Assembly (NCBI RefSeq): GCF_025460765.1
Contig: NZ_JAMWEG010000002.1
Location: 558,001 to 622,000, forward strand
DNA length: 64,000 nt
Source: Micromonospora sp. MA102
Lineage (GTDB): Bacteria; Actinomycetota; Actinomycetes; Mycobacteriales; Micromonosporaceae
Direction: 5' to 3'
Shown one piece after another: positions 45,284 to 54,067 of the stretch; position 1 is the first letter of the stretch; each line of letters begins with the position of its first letter. A program made the position numbers and the translations under genes. Below the pieces are notes generated by a model, which made no database searches, was not told the origin of the DNA, and saw only the letters and a program-made list of their open reading frames with translations.

Positions 45284-45612
45284 CTGTCGTCCAAGCGACC
45301 GCGCGGTCCGCCCGCCCGGTGCTACGGTCCCGCGCGGTGCCGACCCTGCCCCCGGCCGCGCCGCCCGCGCCCCGGGTCGCGGCGACGGACGCCGACGCCG
45401 GGGTGGCGCCGGTCGATCTCCGGGAGCGCTCCGCCGAGGGATGAACGCGAGCGGTACGATTTCCGCCGCGCGGTCGCCGATGCCCGCCACACACGACGTC
45501 CCGGTGCGGTGCCACACCGCCCGCCGACGCGGGTATCGCGCGTCGTTGGACAACTGTTCCGCAGTCCGAAAGGGGCCGGCCGGCAGGCCGACCCGGAGGA
45601 GAGACTAGCCTG
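45284..45612. other. Upstream region of pyk
   Basis: The 330-bp gap contains a possible leaderless mini-gene (45337-45444) and, next to pyk, a long GGAGGAGAG ribosome site (45595-45603). GGACAACTGTTCC (about 45549-45561) is a loose dyad before pyk. No other structure was found. Confidence 0.4.
45337..45444 (+). CDS. Possible small leaderless ORF
   Basis: GTG followed by 34 codons and TGA, Pro/Ala-rich at the front (MPTLPPAAPPAPRVAATDAD) and charged at the end (LRERSAEG). TACGGT lies 8 nt upstream, the same arrangement as for other leaderless genes here. Third positions are mostly G or C. Nothing identifies a function, and it may be chance. Confidence 0.2.
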   Translation: MPTLPPAAPPAPRVAATDADAGVAPVDLRERSAEG

Positions 45613-47057
<1,445 letters not shown>

Positions 47058-47061
<4 letters not shown>

Positions 47062-47120
47062 GCGCGAGGAGAGAGCCGGTTCTGCGAGCCCCGCGGTCGC
47101 GAACGGAGACGGCGCCGTGA
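47058..47120 (+). repeat. Gene-junction repeat, copy 2, open as a 20-codon mini-ORF
   Basis: GTGAGCGCGAGGAG is identical to copy 1 (3260-3273), and GAGCCCCGCGGTCGCGAAC differs by one base from 3286-3304. The spacer between the two blocks is 14 bp rather than 12, while the tail is 2 bp shorter, so the total is again 63 nt from GTG to TGA. The GTG overlaps the stop of pyk, and the TGA overlaps the GTG of tesB. Confidence 0.7.
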
Positions 47121-48001
47121 GCGAGAGTCCGGTGGCGACCGGGCAGGCCGCGGTGGACCAGCTCCTGGAGGTGCTGGACCTCGACCAGACCGGCCGGATG
47201 ACCTTCCGCGGGATCAGCCCGCCGGTGGGCCCGCAGCGGGTCTACGGCGGCCAGGTCGCCGGCCAGGCCCTGGTCGCCGCGGGCCGCACCGTCGACCCGG
47301 AGCGCTTCGTGCACTCGCTGCACGGCTACTTCGTCCGCCCCGGCGATCCCGTCGAGCCGATCGAATACCAGGTGGAGAACGTCCGGGACGGCCGCTCGTT
47401 CTCGGTGCGCCGCTCCGTGGCGCTCCAGCACGACAAGCCGATCTTCTTCATGTCGGCCTCGTTCCAGCGGCAGGAGGAGGGGCTGGACCACCACGCGCCG
47501 GTCCCGCCCGACGTGCCGGCCCCGGACGACGTCCCGACGATGACCGACCGGCTCTCCCGCTACCCGGAGCGGCTCGGCATCTGGGGCCAGATCCCCCGCC
47601 CCATCGACGTCCGCTACGTCGGTGAGCCCGGCTGGGTACGCCCCGGCGACCGTCCCGCCGAACCCCACCAGCGGGTCTGGATGCGCCTCGACGGCAAGCT
47701 GCCCGACGACCCGCTGCTGCACGCCTGCGCGCTCACCTACGCCTCCGACCTGACCCTGCTCGACTCGGTGCTGTCGGTGCACGGCGAGGTGTGGGGGCCC
47801 GGGGGAGTGGTGGGCGCGAGCCTCGACCACGCGCTCTGGTTCCACCGGTCGTTCCGCGCCGACGAGTGGTTCCTCTACGACTGCTGGAGCCCGTCCGCGT
47901 CCGGCGCCCGGGGCCTGGCCACCGGCCGGATGTTCACCACCGACGGCCGGCACATCGCCAGCGCCGTGCAGGAGGGGTTGCTGCGCCGGGTCGGCGCCTG
48001 A
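47117..48001 (+). CDS. tesB: Acyl-CoA thioesterase II
   Basis: Hydrolyses acyl-CoA to free acid and CoA. It has 294 residues and a double hotdog fold: first half YGGQVAGQALVAAGRTVDPE, VHSLHGYFVRPGDP and FFMSASFQRQEEGLDH; second half HACALTYASDLTLLDSVLSV with the catalytic Asp and Thr, SLDHALWFHRSFRADEW, and GLATGRMFTTDGRHIASAVQ. The GTG at 47117 overlaps the stop of the junction mini-ORF. Probably co-expressed with pyk. Confidence 0.95.
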   Translation: MSESPVATGQAAVDQLLEVLDLDQTGRMTFRGISPPVGPQRVYGGQVAGQALVAAGRTVDPERFVHSLHGYFVRPGDPVEPIEYQVENVRDGRSFSVRRSVALQHDKPIFFMSASFQRQEEGLDHHAPVPPDVPAPDDVPTMTDRLSRYPERLGIWGQIPRPIDVRYVGEPGWVRPGDRPAEPHQRVWMRLDGKLPDDPLLHACALTYASDLTLLDSVLSVHGEVWGPGGVVGASLDHALWFHRSFRADEWFLYDCWSPSASGARGLATGRMFTTDGRHIASAVQEGLLRRVGA

Positions 48002-48058
48002 CCGGTAGGCGTGACCGTTCGGCCGAGGGTCGGGAGACCGGGCGGCTGACCAGGGGAC

Positions 48059-48064
48059 TAACCT
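48059..48064 (+). promoter_or_regulatory. -10 element of the Rrf2 gene
   Basis: TAACCT is followed by 7 nt and the ATG at 48072, a leaderless arrangement. Confidence 0.5.
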
Positions 48065-48071
48065 TGCCGGC

Positions 48072-48542
48072 ATGCGCCTCTCCGCTCGGGTCGACTACGC
48101 CCTCCGCGCGGCCGCCGAGCTGGCCTCGGTCGCCGACGGTGCGGCCGCCGGGCGGAGCCGGCCGGTGACCGCCGAGCAGATCGCCCGCGCCCAGGACATC
48201 CCGCCGAAGTTCCTGGAGAGCATCCTGCTCCAGCTGCGCCGCAGCGGCATCGTGCACGCCCAGCGCGGCCCCGAGGGCGGCTACTGGCTGGCCCGGCCCG
48301 CGGCGGAGATCTCCCTCGCCGAGGTGATCCGGGTCATCGACGGCCCGCTGGCGCACGTCCGCGGCCAGCGCCCGGAGCAGCTCGGCTACCAGGGTCCGGC
48401 GCGCGCCCTGCAGGACGTGTGGATCGCCCTGCGGGCCAGCGAGCGGGAGATCCTCGAACTGGTCACCATCGCCGACGTGGCCAGCGGCAGCCTGCCCGGC
48501 CGGATCAACGACCTCGCGGCCGACCCCAGCGCCTGGAGCTGA
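48072..48542 (+). CDS. Rrf2 family regulator without cluster cysteines
   Basis: The 156-residue regulator starts MRLSARVDYALRAAAELASV. The winged HTH follows (VTAEQIARAQDIPPKFLESI, LLQLRRSGIVHAQRGPEGGY), then a dimerisation helix. There is no cysteine in the whole protein, so it cannot hold an Fe-S cluster like IscR or NsrR. Relatives of this kind (CymR-like) sense small molecules or partner enzymes in sulfur metabolism. It lies upstream of a TSUP permease on the same strand, with a dyad between; regulation of the permease is likely. Confidence 0.9.
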   Translation: MRLSARVDYALRAAAELASVADGAAAGRSRPVTAEQIARAQDIPPKFLESILLQLRRSGIVHAQRGPEGGYWLARPAAEISLAEVIRVIDGPLAHVRGQRPEQLGYQGPARALQDVWIALRASEREILELVTIADVASGSLPGRINDLAADPSAWS

Positions 48543-48649
48543 CGCTCCCCCCGGCGGCCCCGGCGCCGCCGTCCCGCGCGCCCGCCGCGCCGTCCGGCGC
48601 GTTCCCACCAACCGGATGGGGGACTTGACCGGAGCGCCCTCGTACCGCA

Positions 48650-48678
48650 TTGTCGACCAAGTCGATAGGAGATACCGA
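48650..48678 (+). promoter_or_regulatory. TSUP gene promoter with operator
   Basis: TTGTCG (-35, 48650-48655), a 17-bp spacer and TACCGA (-10, 48673-48678). The dyad TCGAC-CAA-GTCGA (48653-48665) overlaps the -35. The Rrf2 protein encoded just upstream is the natural candidate to bind. Confidence 0.5.
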
Positions 48679-48695
48679 AAAGTCAGGGGGCGCTC

Positions 48696-49700
48696 GTGCG
48701 CAAGCTGCTGGTCCTCGCCCTCGTCGGGCTCGCCGCGCAACTGGTCGACGGCGCGCTCGGCATGGCGTACGGGCTGACCTCCTCGACCCTGCTGCTCTTC
48801 GCCGGGGTGGCCCCGGCCGCGGCCTCCGCCTCGGTGCACCTGGCCGAGATCGGCACCACCCTCGCCGCCGGTGTCTCGCACTGGCGGTTCGGCAACGTCG
48901 ACTGGCGGGTGGTCGGCCGGATCGCGCTGCCCGGCGCGGTCGGCGCGTTCGCCGGCGCCACCTTCCTCAGCTCCATCTCCACCGAGTCCGCCGCGCCCTG
49001 GATGGCGGCCATCCTGTTCAGCCTCGGCGCCTACCTGCTGGTTCGCTTCTCCCGGCCGCTGCGCGCCAACCGGGCCGCCGGCCGGCTGCGCAGCCGCTTC
49101 CTCGCCCCCCTGGGCCTGGTCGCCGGCTTCGTCGACGCCACCGGCGGGGGCGGCTGGGGCCCGGTCGCCACGCCGGCGCTGCTGGTCTCCGGCCGGATGG
49201 AGCCGCGCAAGGTGATCGGCTCGGTGGACACCTCCGAGTTCCTGGTGGCCGGCGCGGCAAGCGTCGGTTTCCTCATCGGCCTCGGCTCCGAGGGCTTCCT
49301 GCTGCCCACCGTGGCCGCGCTGCTGATCGGCGGCCTGATCGCCGCGCCGATCGCCGCCTGGCTGGTCCGCATCGTCCCGGCGCAGCTGCTCGGCGCCGTG
49401 ATCGGCGGGGTGATCGTGCTGACCAACACCCGCACGCTGCTGCGCGCCGGCGAGCTGGGCGGCCCGGTGCCCGCTCTGGCCTACACGGTGCTCGGCGCCG
49501 GCTGGCTGGTCGCCCTGGTGCTGGCCACGCGGGCGCTGCGCCGCACCCGCCGGGCCCGGGCCACCGCCGAGGCGGCCCTCGCCGCGCAGACCGCCGACCC
49601 GGTCACCGACCGTCCCGCCCCGGCCGTCACCCCGGTGGCCGAGGCCGCCGCCGGCGCGCCGGAGGAGCCCCGCCGGTTCGCCGCCGCCGTCGAGGGCTGA
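48696..49700 (+). CDS. TSUP family permease (TauE/SafE-like)
   Basis: The 334-residue membrane protein has eight predicted helices in two pseudo-symmetric halves: LVGLAAQLVDGALGMAYGLT in the first and LGLVAGFVDATGGGGWGPVA in the second, the paired hallmark motifs of TauE/SafE proteins. HLAEIGTTLAAGVSHWRFGN is the conserved loop. Characterised relatives carry sulfite, sulfoacetate or thiosulfate. The last 50 residues are an Ala/Pro tail in the cytoplasm. The Rrf2 neighbour suggests sulfur control, though the substrate is not shown. GTG start after GGGGGCG. Confidence 0.88.
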   Translation: MRKLLVLALVGLAAQLVDGALGMAYGLTSSTLLLFAGVAPAAASASVHLAEIGTTLAAGVSHWRFGNVDWRVVGRIALPGAVGAFAGATFLSSISTESAAPWMAAILFSLGAYLLVRFSRPLRANRAAGRLRSRFLAPLGLVAGFVDATGGGGWGPVATPALLVSGRMEPRKVIGSVDTSEFLVAGAASVGFLIGLGSEGFLLPTVAALLIGGLIAAPIAAWLVRIVPAQLLGAVIGGVIVLTNTRTLLRAGELGGPVPALAYTVLGAGWLVALVLATRALRRTRRARATAEAALAAQTADPVTDRPAPAVTPVAEAAAGAPEEPRRFAAAVEG

Positions 49701-50013
49701 CCCACCTGCGGGTACGCACCCGCCGCCGCCTGCCCGCCCGGCGCCCGTCCGTCCGCACGGCGCCTGGCCGCCCGACGCCGTCCATTCGCTCGCCGGCCGC
49801 CGCCACATGCCGGTGCGCCGCCCGGTACCCGTACCCGAGCGCGCGGTTGTGTCGCGGGAAAGCGTTGTCCTACCCTGACGGGGCGCGGAGCCTCAGCACC
49901 GGCGTCGATCGATGACGCCCCCCGTCACGTCAAGCGCGGGCGTACGCACTCCGCCGGTCCGGGCAGGCCGGCGCGTCCGTCGCGTGCCTGACCTCCGCGA
50001 AAGGCATCCCCAC
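49701..50013. promoter_or_regulatory. Leader and promoter region of the lyase gene
   Basis: Over 300 bp. GGGAAAGCGTTGTCC (49856-49870) is an imperfect palindrome like LacI-type operators before actinomycete glycosidase genes (AAAGCG core), directly followed by TACCCT, a likely -10. The 130-nt leader after it shows no clear fold. The part nearest the TSUP gene holds nothing I can name. Confidence 0.35.
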
Positions 50014-52263
50014 GTGCACCCCTTCATCCCGCGCCGCCGGACCGCGCTGCTCGCCGCGGCCTCGGCCGCCATCCTCGTGGCCGGCGCCCTCGGCACGGTG
50101 AGCGCCGCCGCGGCGGCCACCGGCTGCCGCGTCGACTACCGGATCACCAACCAGTGGGGCGGCGGCTTCGGCGCCGACGTCACCGTCACCAACCTCGGCG
50201 ACCCGGTGACCGGCTGGGCCCTCACCTGGAGCTTCGCCGCCGGCCAGCAGGTCGGCCAGGCCTGGAACGCCACGGTCAGCCAGTCCGGCGCCCAGATCAC
50301 CGCCCGCGACGCCGGTTACAACGCCGCCCTCGGCACCGGCGGCACCGCGAACTTCGGCTTCAACGGCACCTGGAACGACGCCAGCAACCCCGCACCGGCC
50401 ACCTTCGCGCTCAACGGCGTCACGTGCACCGGCGGGACCACGCCCACCAGCGCGCCGCCCACCTCGGCGAGCCCGACCTCGACCCCGACCCCGACGCCCA
50501 CCACCCCGCCGGCCGGCGCGAAGCAGCTGGAGAAGCTCGACCGGGGGCTGGTCAGCGTCCGCTCGGGCAGCGGAAACCTGGTCTCCTGGCGGCTGCTCGG
50601 CACCGAGACCGCCGGGGTGTCGTTCAACCTCTACCGTGGCGCCACCCGGGTCAACGGCACCCCGATCACCGGCGCCACCAGTTGGCTCGACAGCGGCGCG
50701 GCCGCCGGGTCGGCGTACACCGTGCGGGCCGTGGTGAACGGCGCCGAGCAGGCGGCCTCGGCGCCGGCGCTGCAGTTCCCGAACGGCTACCTGGACGTGC
50801 CGATCCAGGCCCCGCCCGGCGGCACCACACCGAGCGGGGAGGCCAACACCTACTCGGCGAACGACGCCAGCGTCGGCGACCTCGACGGCGACGGCCGCTA
50901 CGAGTTCGTCCTCAAGTGGGACCCGTCCAACAGCAAGGACAACTCCCAGTCCGGCTACACCGGCAACGTCTACCTCGACGCGTACACCCTCGCCGGCGCC
51001 CGGCTGTGGCGCGTCGACCTGGGCCGCAACATCCGCGCCGGAGCCCACTACACCCAGTTCCAGGTGTACGACTACGACGGCGACGGGGACGCCGAGGTGG
51101 CCGCGAAGACCGCCGACGGCACCCGCTCCGGCACCGGCCAGGTGATCGGCTCGTCGTCGGCCGACCACCGCAACTCCAGCGGCTACGTGCTCGCCGGGCC
51201 CGAGTACCTGACCATGTTCGACGGTCGCACCGGCGCGGCCCTGTCCACCGTCGACTACGACCCGCCGCGCGGCACCGTCTCCTCCTGGGGCGACTCCTAC
51301 GGCAACCGGGTGGACCGGTTCCTCGCCGCCACGGCCTACCTCGACGGGCAGCGCCCCTCGCTGATCATGGCCCGCGGCTACTACACCCGCGCGGTCATCG
51401 CCGCCTGGGACTTCCGCGACGGCACCCTCCGCAAGCGGTGGACCTTCGACTCCAACGGCAGCGGCAACGGCGCCGCCGCGGGCCAGGGCAACCACAACCT
51501 GTCGGTGGCCGACGTGGACGGCGACGGCCGCCAGGAGATCGTGTACGGCGCCGCCGCCATCGACGACACCGGCCGGCTGCTGTGGTCCACCGGCAACGGC
51601 CACGGGGACGCGATGCACGTCGGTGACCTCGACCCGGGCCGCGCCGGGCTGGAGGTCTTCAAGGTCGACGAGGACGGCAGCAAGCCCAGCTCCTGGATGG
51701 CCGACGCGCGCACCGGCCAGGTGCTCTGGCAGACCGCACCGAACGGCGACAACGGCCGCGGCGTCTCCGACGACGTCTGGGCTGGCAGCCCCGGCGCCGA
51801 GTCCTGGTCCTCCGCCGTGGACGGCCTGCTCAACACCCGGGGCCAGAACGTCGGCCGCAAGCCGTCCTCGGCGAACTTCCTCGCCTGGTGGGACGGCGAC
51901 CCGGTGCGCGAACTGCTCGACGGCACCCGGATCGACAAGTACGGCACCGGCGGCGACACCCGCCTGCTCACCGGCAGCGGCGTCGCGGCGAACAACGGCA
52001 CCAAGGCCACCCCGGCGCTGTCCGGGGACATCCTCGGCGACTGGCGGGAGGAGGTGGTCTGGCGGACCGCCGACAGCGCGGCGCTGCGCATCTACAGCAC
52101 GCCCACGACGACCGGCCTGCGCCTGCCGACGCTCATGCACGACCCGCAGTACCGGGTCGCCGTCGCCTGGCAGAACACCGCCTACAACCAGCCGCCGCAC
52201 CCCGGCTTCCACCTCGGCGACGGCATGGCCACCCCGCCCGCGCCGAACATCTATCTGCGCTGA
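50014..52263 (+). CDS. Secreted rhamnogalacturonan lyase (PL11) with N-terminal CBM2
   Basis: The 749-residue secreted protein has a signal peptide (PRRRTALLAAASAAILVAGA to about residue 34). A family 2 carbohydrate-binding module (about 35-138, GCRVDYRITNQWGGGFGADV to NPAPATFALNGVTC, with the usual Cys pair) and a Thr/Pro/Ser linker follow. The PL11 catalytic domain then starts at KQLEKLDRGLVSV. Calcium-type loops DLDGDGRYEF, DYDGDGDAEV and DVDGDGRQEI are visible, along with HNLSVADV and WWDGDPVRELLDG. PL11 cuts rhamnogalacturonan I of pectin. The GTG at 50014 is preferred over an in-frame start 34 codons earlier, because the signal peptide begins there. Confidence 0.92.
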   Translation: MHPFIPRRRTALLAAASAAILVAGALGTVSAAAAATGCRVDYRITNQWGGGFGADVTVTNLGDPVTGWALTWSFAAGQQVGQAWNATVSQSGAQITARDAGYNAALGTGGTANFGFNGTWNDASNPAPATFALNGVTCTGGTTPTSAPPTSASPTSTPTPTPTTPPAGAKQLEKLDRGLVSVRSGSGNLVSWRLLGTETAGVSFNLYRGATRVNGTPITGATSWLDSGAAAGSAYTVRAVVNGAEQAASAPALQFPNGYLDVPIQAPPGGTTPSGEANTYSANDASVGDLDGDGRYEFVLKWDPSNSKDNSQSGYTGNVYLDAYTLAGARLWRVDLGRNIRAGAHYTQFQVYDYDGDGDAEVAAKTADGTRSGTGQVIGSSSADHRNSSGYVLAGPEYLTMFDGRTGAALSTVDYDPPRGTVSSWGDSYGNRVDRFLAATAYLDGQRPSLIMARGYYTRAVIAAWDFRDGTLRKRWTFDSNGSGNGAAAGQGNHNLSVADVDGDGRQEIVYGAAAIDDTGRLLWSTGNGHGDAMHVGDLDPGRAGLEVFKVDEDGSKPSSWMADARTGQVLWQTAPNGDNGRGVSDDVWAGSPGAESWSSAVDGLLNTRGQNVGRKPSSANFLAWWDGDPVRELLDGTRIDKYGTGGDTRLLTGSGVAANNGTKATPALSGDILGDWREEVVWRTADSAALRIYSTPTTTGLRLPTLMHDPQYRVAVAWQNTAYNQPPHPGFHLGDGMATPPAPNIYLR

Positions 52264-52271
52264 ACGCGCAG

Positions 52272-52318
52272 GCACCGGGCCGCCGGCCGCGGAATCCGCT
52301 GAGCCGGCGACCCGGTGC
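52272..52318. terminator. Branched hairpin after the lyase gene
   Basis: GCACCGGG (52272-52279) pairs with CCCGGTGC (52311-52318). Inside, GCCGGC (52282-52287) pairs with GCCGGC (52303-52308). The remaining 110 bp to the convergent gene's stop contain nothing recognisable. Confidence 0.6.
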
Positions 52319-52430
52319 ACCACACCGCAGCACCCCCGACCCGTCCCGACCGGGAATGCCGTACCACCACCGGCACCAAAGTTATGCGGTCCGCGCGACG
52401 GTGGGGTGACGTGGCTATGAAGAGCGTGTT

Positions 52431-53441
52431 TCAGCCCTTCCGGCGCAGGCCACCGGCCACCTTCTCGGCGATCAGCTCGAACGAGCGCACCCGGTCGGCC
52501 ACGTCGTAGACCATCGTGGTCAGCATCAGCTCGTCGGCGCCGGTGCGCTCCAGCAGCGCGCCGAGCTGCCCGGCCACCGTCTCCGGCGAACCGGTCGCCT
52601 GGCCCTCGCGGCGCTGCACCACGAACTCCCGCTCGAACTCCGAGTACGGGTAGGCCGCCGCCTCCTCCGGGCTGACCAGGGGCTCCGGCCGCCCCGACCG
52701 CAGCTTCAGGAAGGACAACCCGGCCGGACCGGCCAGCCACTCGGCCCGCTCGTCGGTCTCGGCGCAGACCGCGTTGACGGCCACCATCGCGTACGGCCGC
52801 TCCAGCCACTGCGACGGTCGGAAACTCTGCCGGTAGAGCTGGAGCGCGGGGATGGTGTTCTGCGCGCTGAAGTGGTGCGCGAAGGAGAACGGCAGCCCGA
52901 GCAGCCCGGCCAGCTGGGCGCTGAAGCCGCTCGACCCGAGCAGCCACACCTCCGGCGACTGCCCCTTGCCCGGGGTCGCGGTGATCGGGCCCGGCTCCGC
53001 CCCGCTGAAGTAGTTCATGAGGTCGGCCAGCTCGCGGGGGAATTGCTCCGCCGACAGCCCCTCCATGCTCCGGCGCAGCGCCAGCGCGGTCACCTGGTCG
53101 GTGCCCGGCGCGCGGCCGATGCCCAGGTCGATCCGGCCCGGGTGCAACGCCTCCAGGGTGCCGAACTGCTCCGCCACCACCAGCGGCGCGTGGTTGGGCA
53201 GCATCACCCCGCCGGAGCCCAGCCGGATCGTCGAGGTGTGCGCCGCCAGGTGCGCCAGCAGCACCGCCGGCGCCGAGCTGGCGATGGCCGGCATGTTGTG
53301 GTGCTCGGCCACCCAGAACCGGCGGTAGCCCAGCTCCTCGGTGCGGCGGGCCAGCTCGGTGGTGTGCCGCAGGGCCTCACCGGCGCTGCCGCTGGCGGCG
53401 ACCGGAGCAAGATCAAGAACAGACAGGGGTACGTCGATCAC
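52431..53441 (-). CDS. LLM-class flavin-dependent oxidoreductase
   Basis: The 336-residue luciferase-like TIM-barrel protein, single-component LLM type, contains [20 protein letters not shown] and [20 protein letters not shown], then [20 protein letters not shown] and [20 protein letters not shown], all characteristic. It uses FMNH2 or F420; the sequence does not decide which. The GTG at 53441 is chosen ([14 protein letters not shown]); a TTG four codons earlier is weaker. A perfect dyad overlaps the start codon. It lies 45 bp after an Lrp gene on the same strand and may be co-transcribed. Confidence 0.9.
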   Translation of the reverse strand: MIDVPLSVLDLAPVAASGSAGEALRHTTELARRTEELGYRRFWVAEHHNMPAIASSAPAVLLAHLAAHTSTIRLGSGGVMLPNHAPLVVAEQFGTLEALHPGRIDLGIGRAPGTDQVTALALRRSMEGLSAEQFPRELADLMNYFSGAEPGPITATPGKGQSPEVWLLGSSGFSAQLAGLLGLPFSFAHHFSAQNTIPALQLYRQSFRPSQWLERPYAMVAVNAVCAETDERAEWLAGPAGLSFLKLRSGRPEPLVSPEEAAAYPYSEFEREFVVQRREGQATGSPETVAGQLGALLERTGADELMLTTMVYDVADRVRSFELIAEKVAGGLRRKG

Positions 53442-53451
53442 GACTGTGATC
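53436..53451. promoter_or_regulatory. Dyad over the start codon of the LLM gene
   Basis: GATCAC-GACT-GTGATC is perfect with 6-bp arms. It covers the GTG at 53441-53439, so binding of a regulator, or a hairpin in the mRNA, would block initiation. Confidence 0.45.
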
Positions 53452-53486
53452 AACCCGCCGGACGCCGGATTTGTTCCCCGGGTGCG

Positions 53487-53966
53487 TCAGCCCATGCCGC
53501 GCGCCCGCTCGAAGATCAGACTCGTCTGGGTGTGCTGCACCGCCGGATCCACCGCCAGGTGGTCCAGCACGAAGTCCCGCAGCGCGTCACCGGACGCCGC
53601 CCGCACGTGCAGCACGTAGTCCTCCGCGCCCGCCACGTGGAACACCGACACCACCCCCGGCAGCCGCACCGACCGGGCCCGGAACGCGTCCACCGCCGCC
53701 CGCTCGTGCGCCGCCAGGCGCACCGACACCAGCGCCTGCAACGGCAGCCCCACCGCCGCCGGATCCACCTCGGCGTGGAACCCCCGGATCGCCCCGCACT
53801 CGCGCAACGCCCGCGTCCGCGTCAGGCAGGTCGACGGGGCCACCCCCACCCGCTCGGCGAGGGCGTTGTTGGGCAACCGGCCGTCCGCCGCCAGCTCGGC
53901 CAGGATGGCGCGGTCGGTGTCGTCCAGCGCCGCGAACGGCCGTACATCATTCGGTGCGACAGGCAT
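53487..53966 (-). CDS. Lrp/AsnC family regulator
   Basis: The 159-residue protein has an N-terminal HTH (ALDDTDRAILAELAADGRLP, NNALAERVGVAPSTCLTRTR) and a C-terminal RAM domain (GFHAEVDPAAVGLPLQALVS, VFHVAGAEDYVLHVRAASGD) that binds an amino acid and forms octamers. It is divergent from a Cys/Met-type PLP enzyme with a 100-bp gap, so that enzyme's substrate amino acid is the likely effector. Relatives next to such enzymes control methionine or branched-chain degradation. Confidence 0.93.
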   Translation of the reverse strand: MPVAPNDVRPFAALDDTDRAILAELAADGRLPNNALAERVGVAPSTCLTRTRALRECGAIRGFHAEVDPAAVGLPLQALVSVRLAAHERAAVDAFRARSVRLPGVVSVFHVAGAEDYVLHVRAASGDALRDFVLDHLAVDPAVQHTQTSLIFERARGMG

Positions 53967-54067
53967 GTGAACATCCTTCCCCGAACTTCCCTCCCGAGGA
54001 AGGGCCCTGGGCAGAATCTTCTTCGCTGCTCTTGCCTGACGGCGGCCTCATGTTCGACGCTTCCGCC

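Noticed and set aside
52315..52509. Small plus-strand frame after the lyase gene
   Set aside because: It begins in a terminator, overlaps the end of the convergent LLM gene and has no ribosome site.
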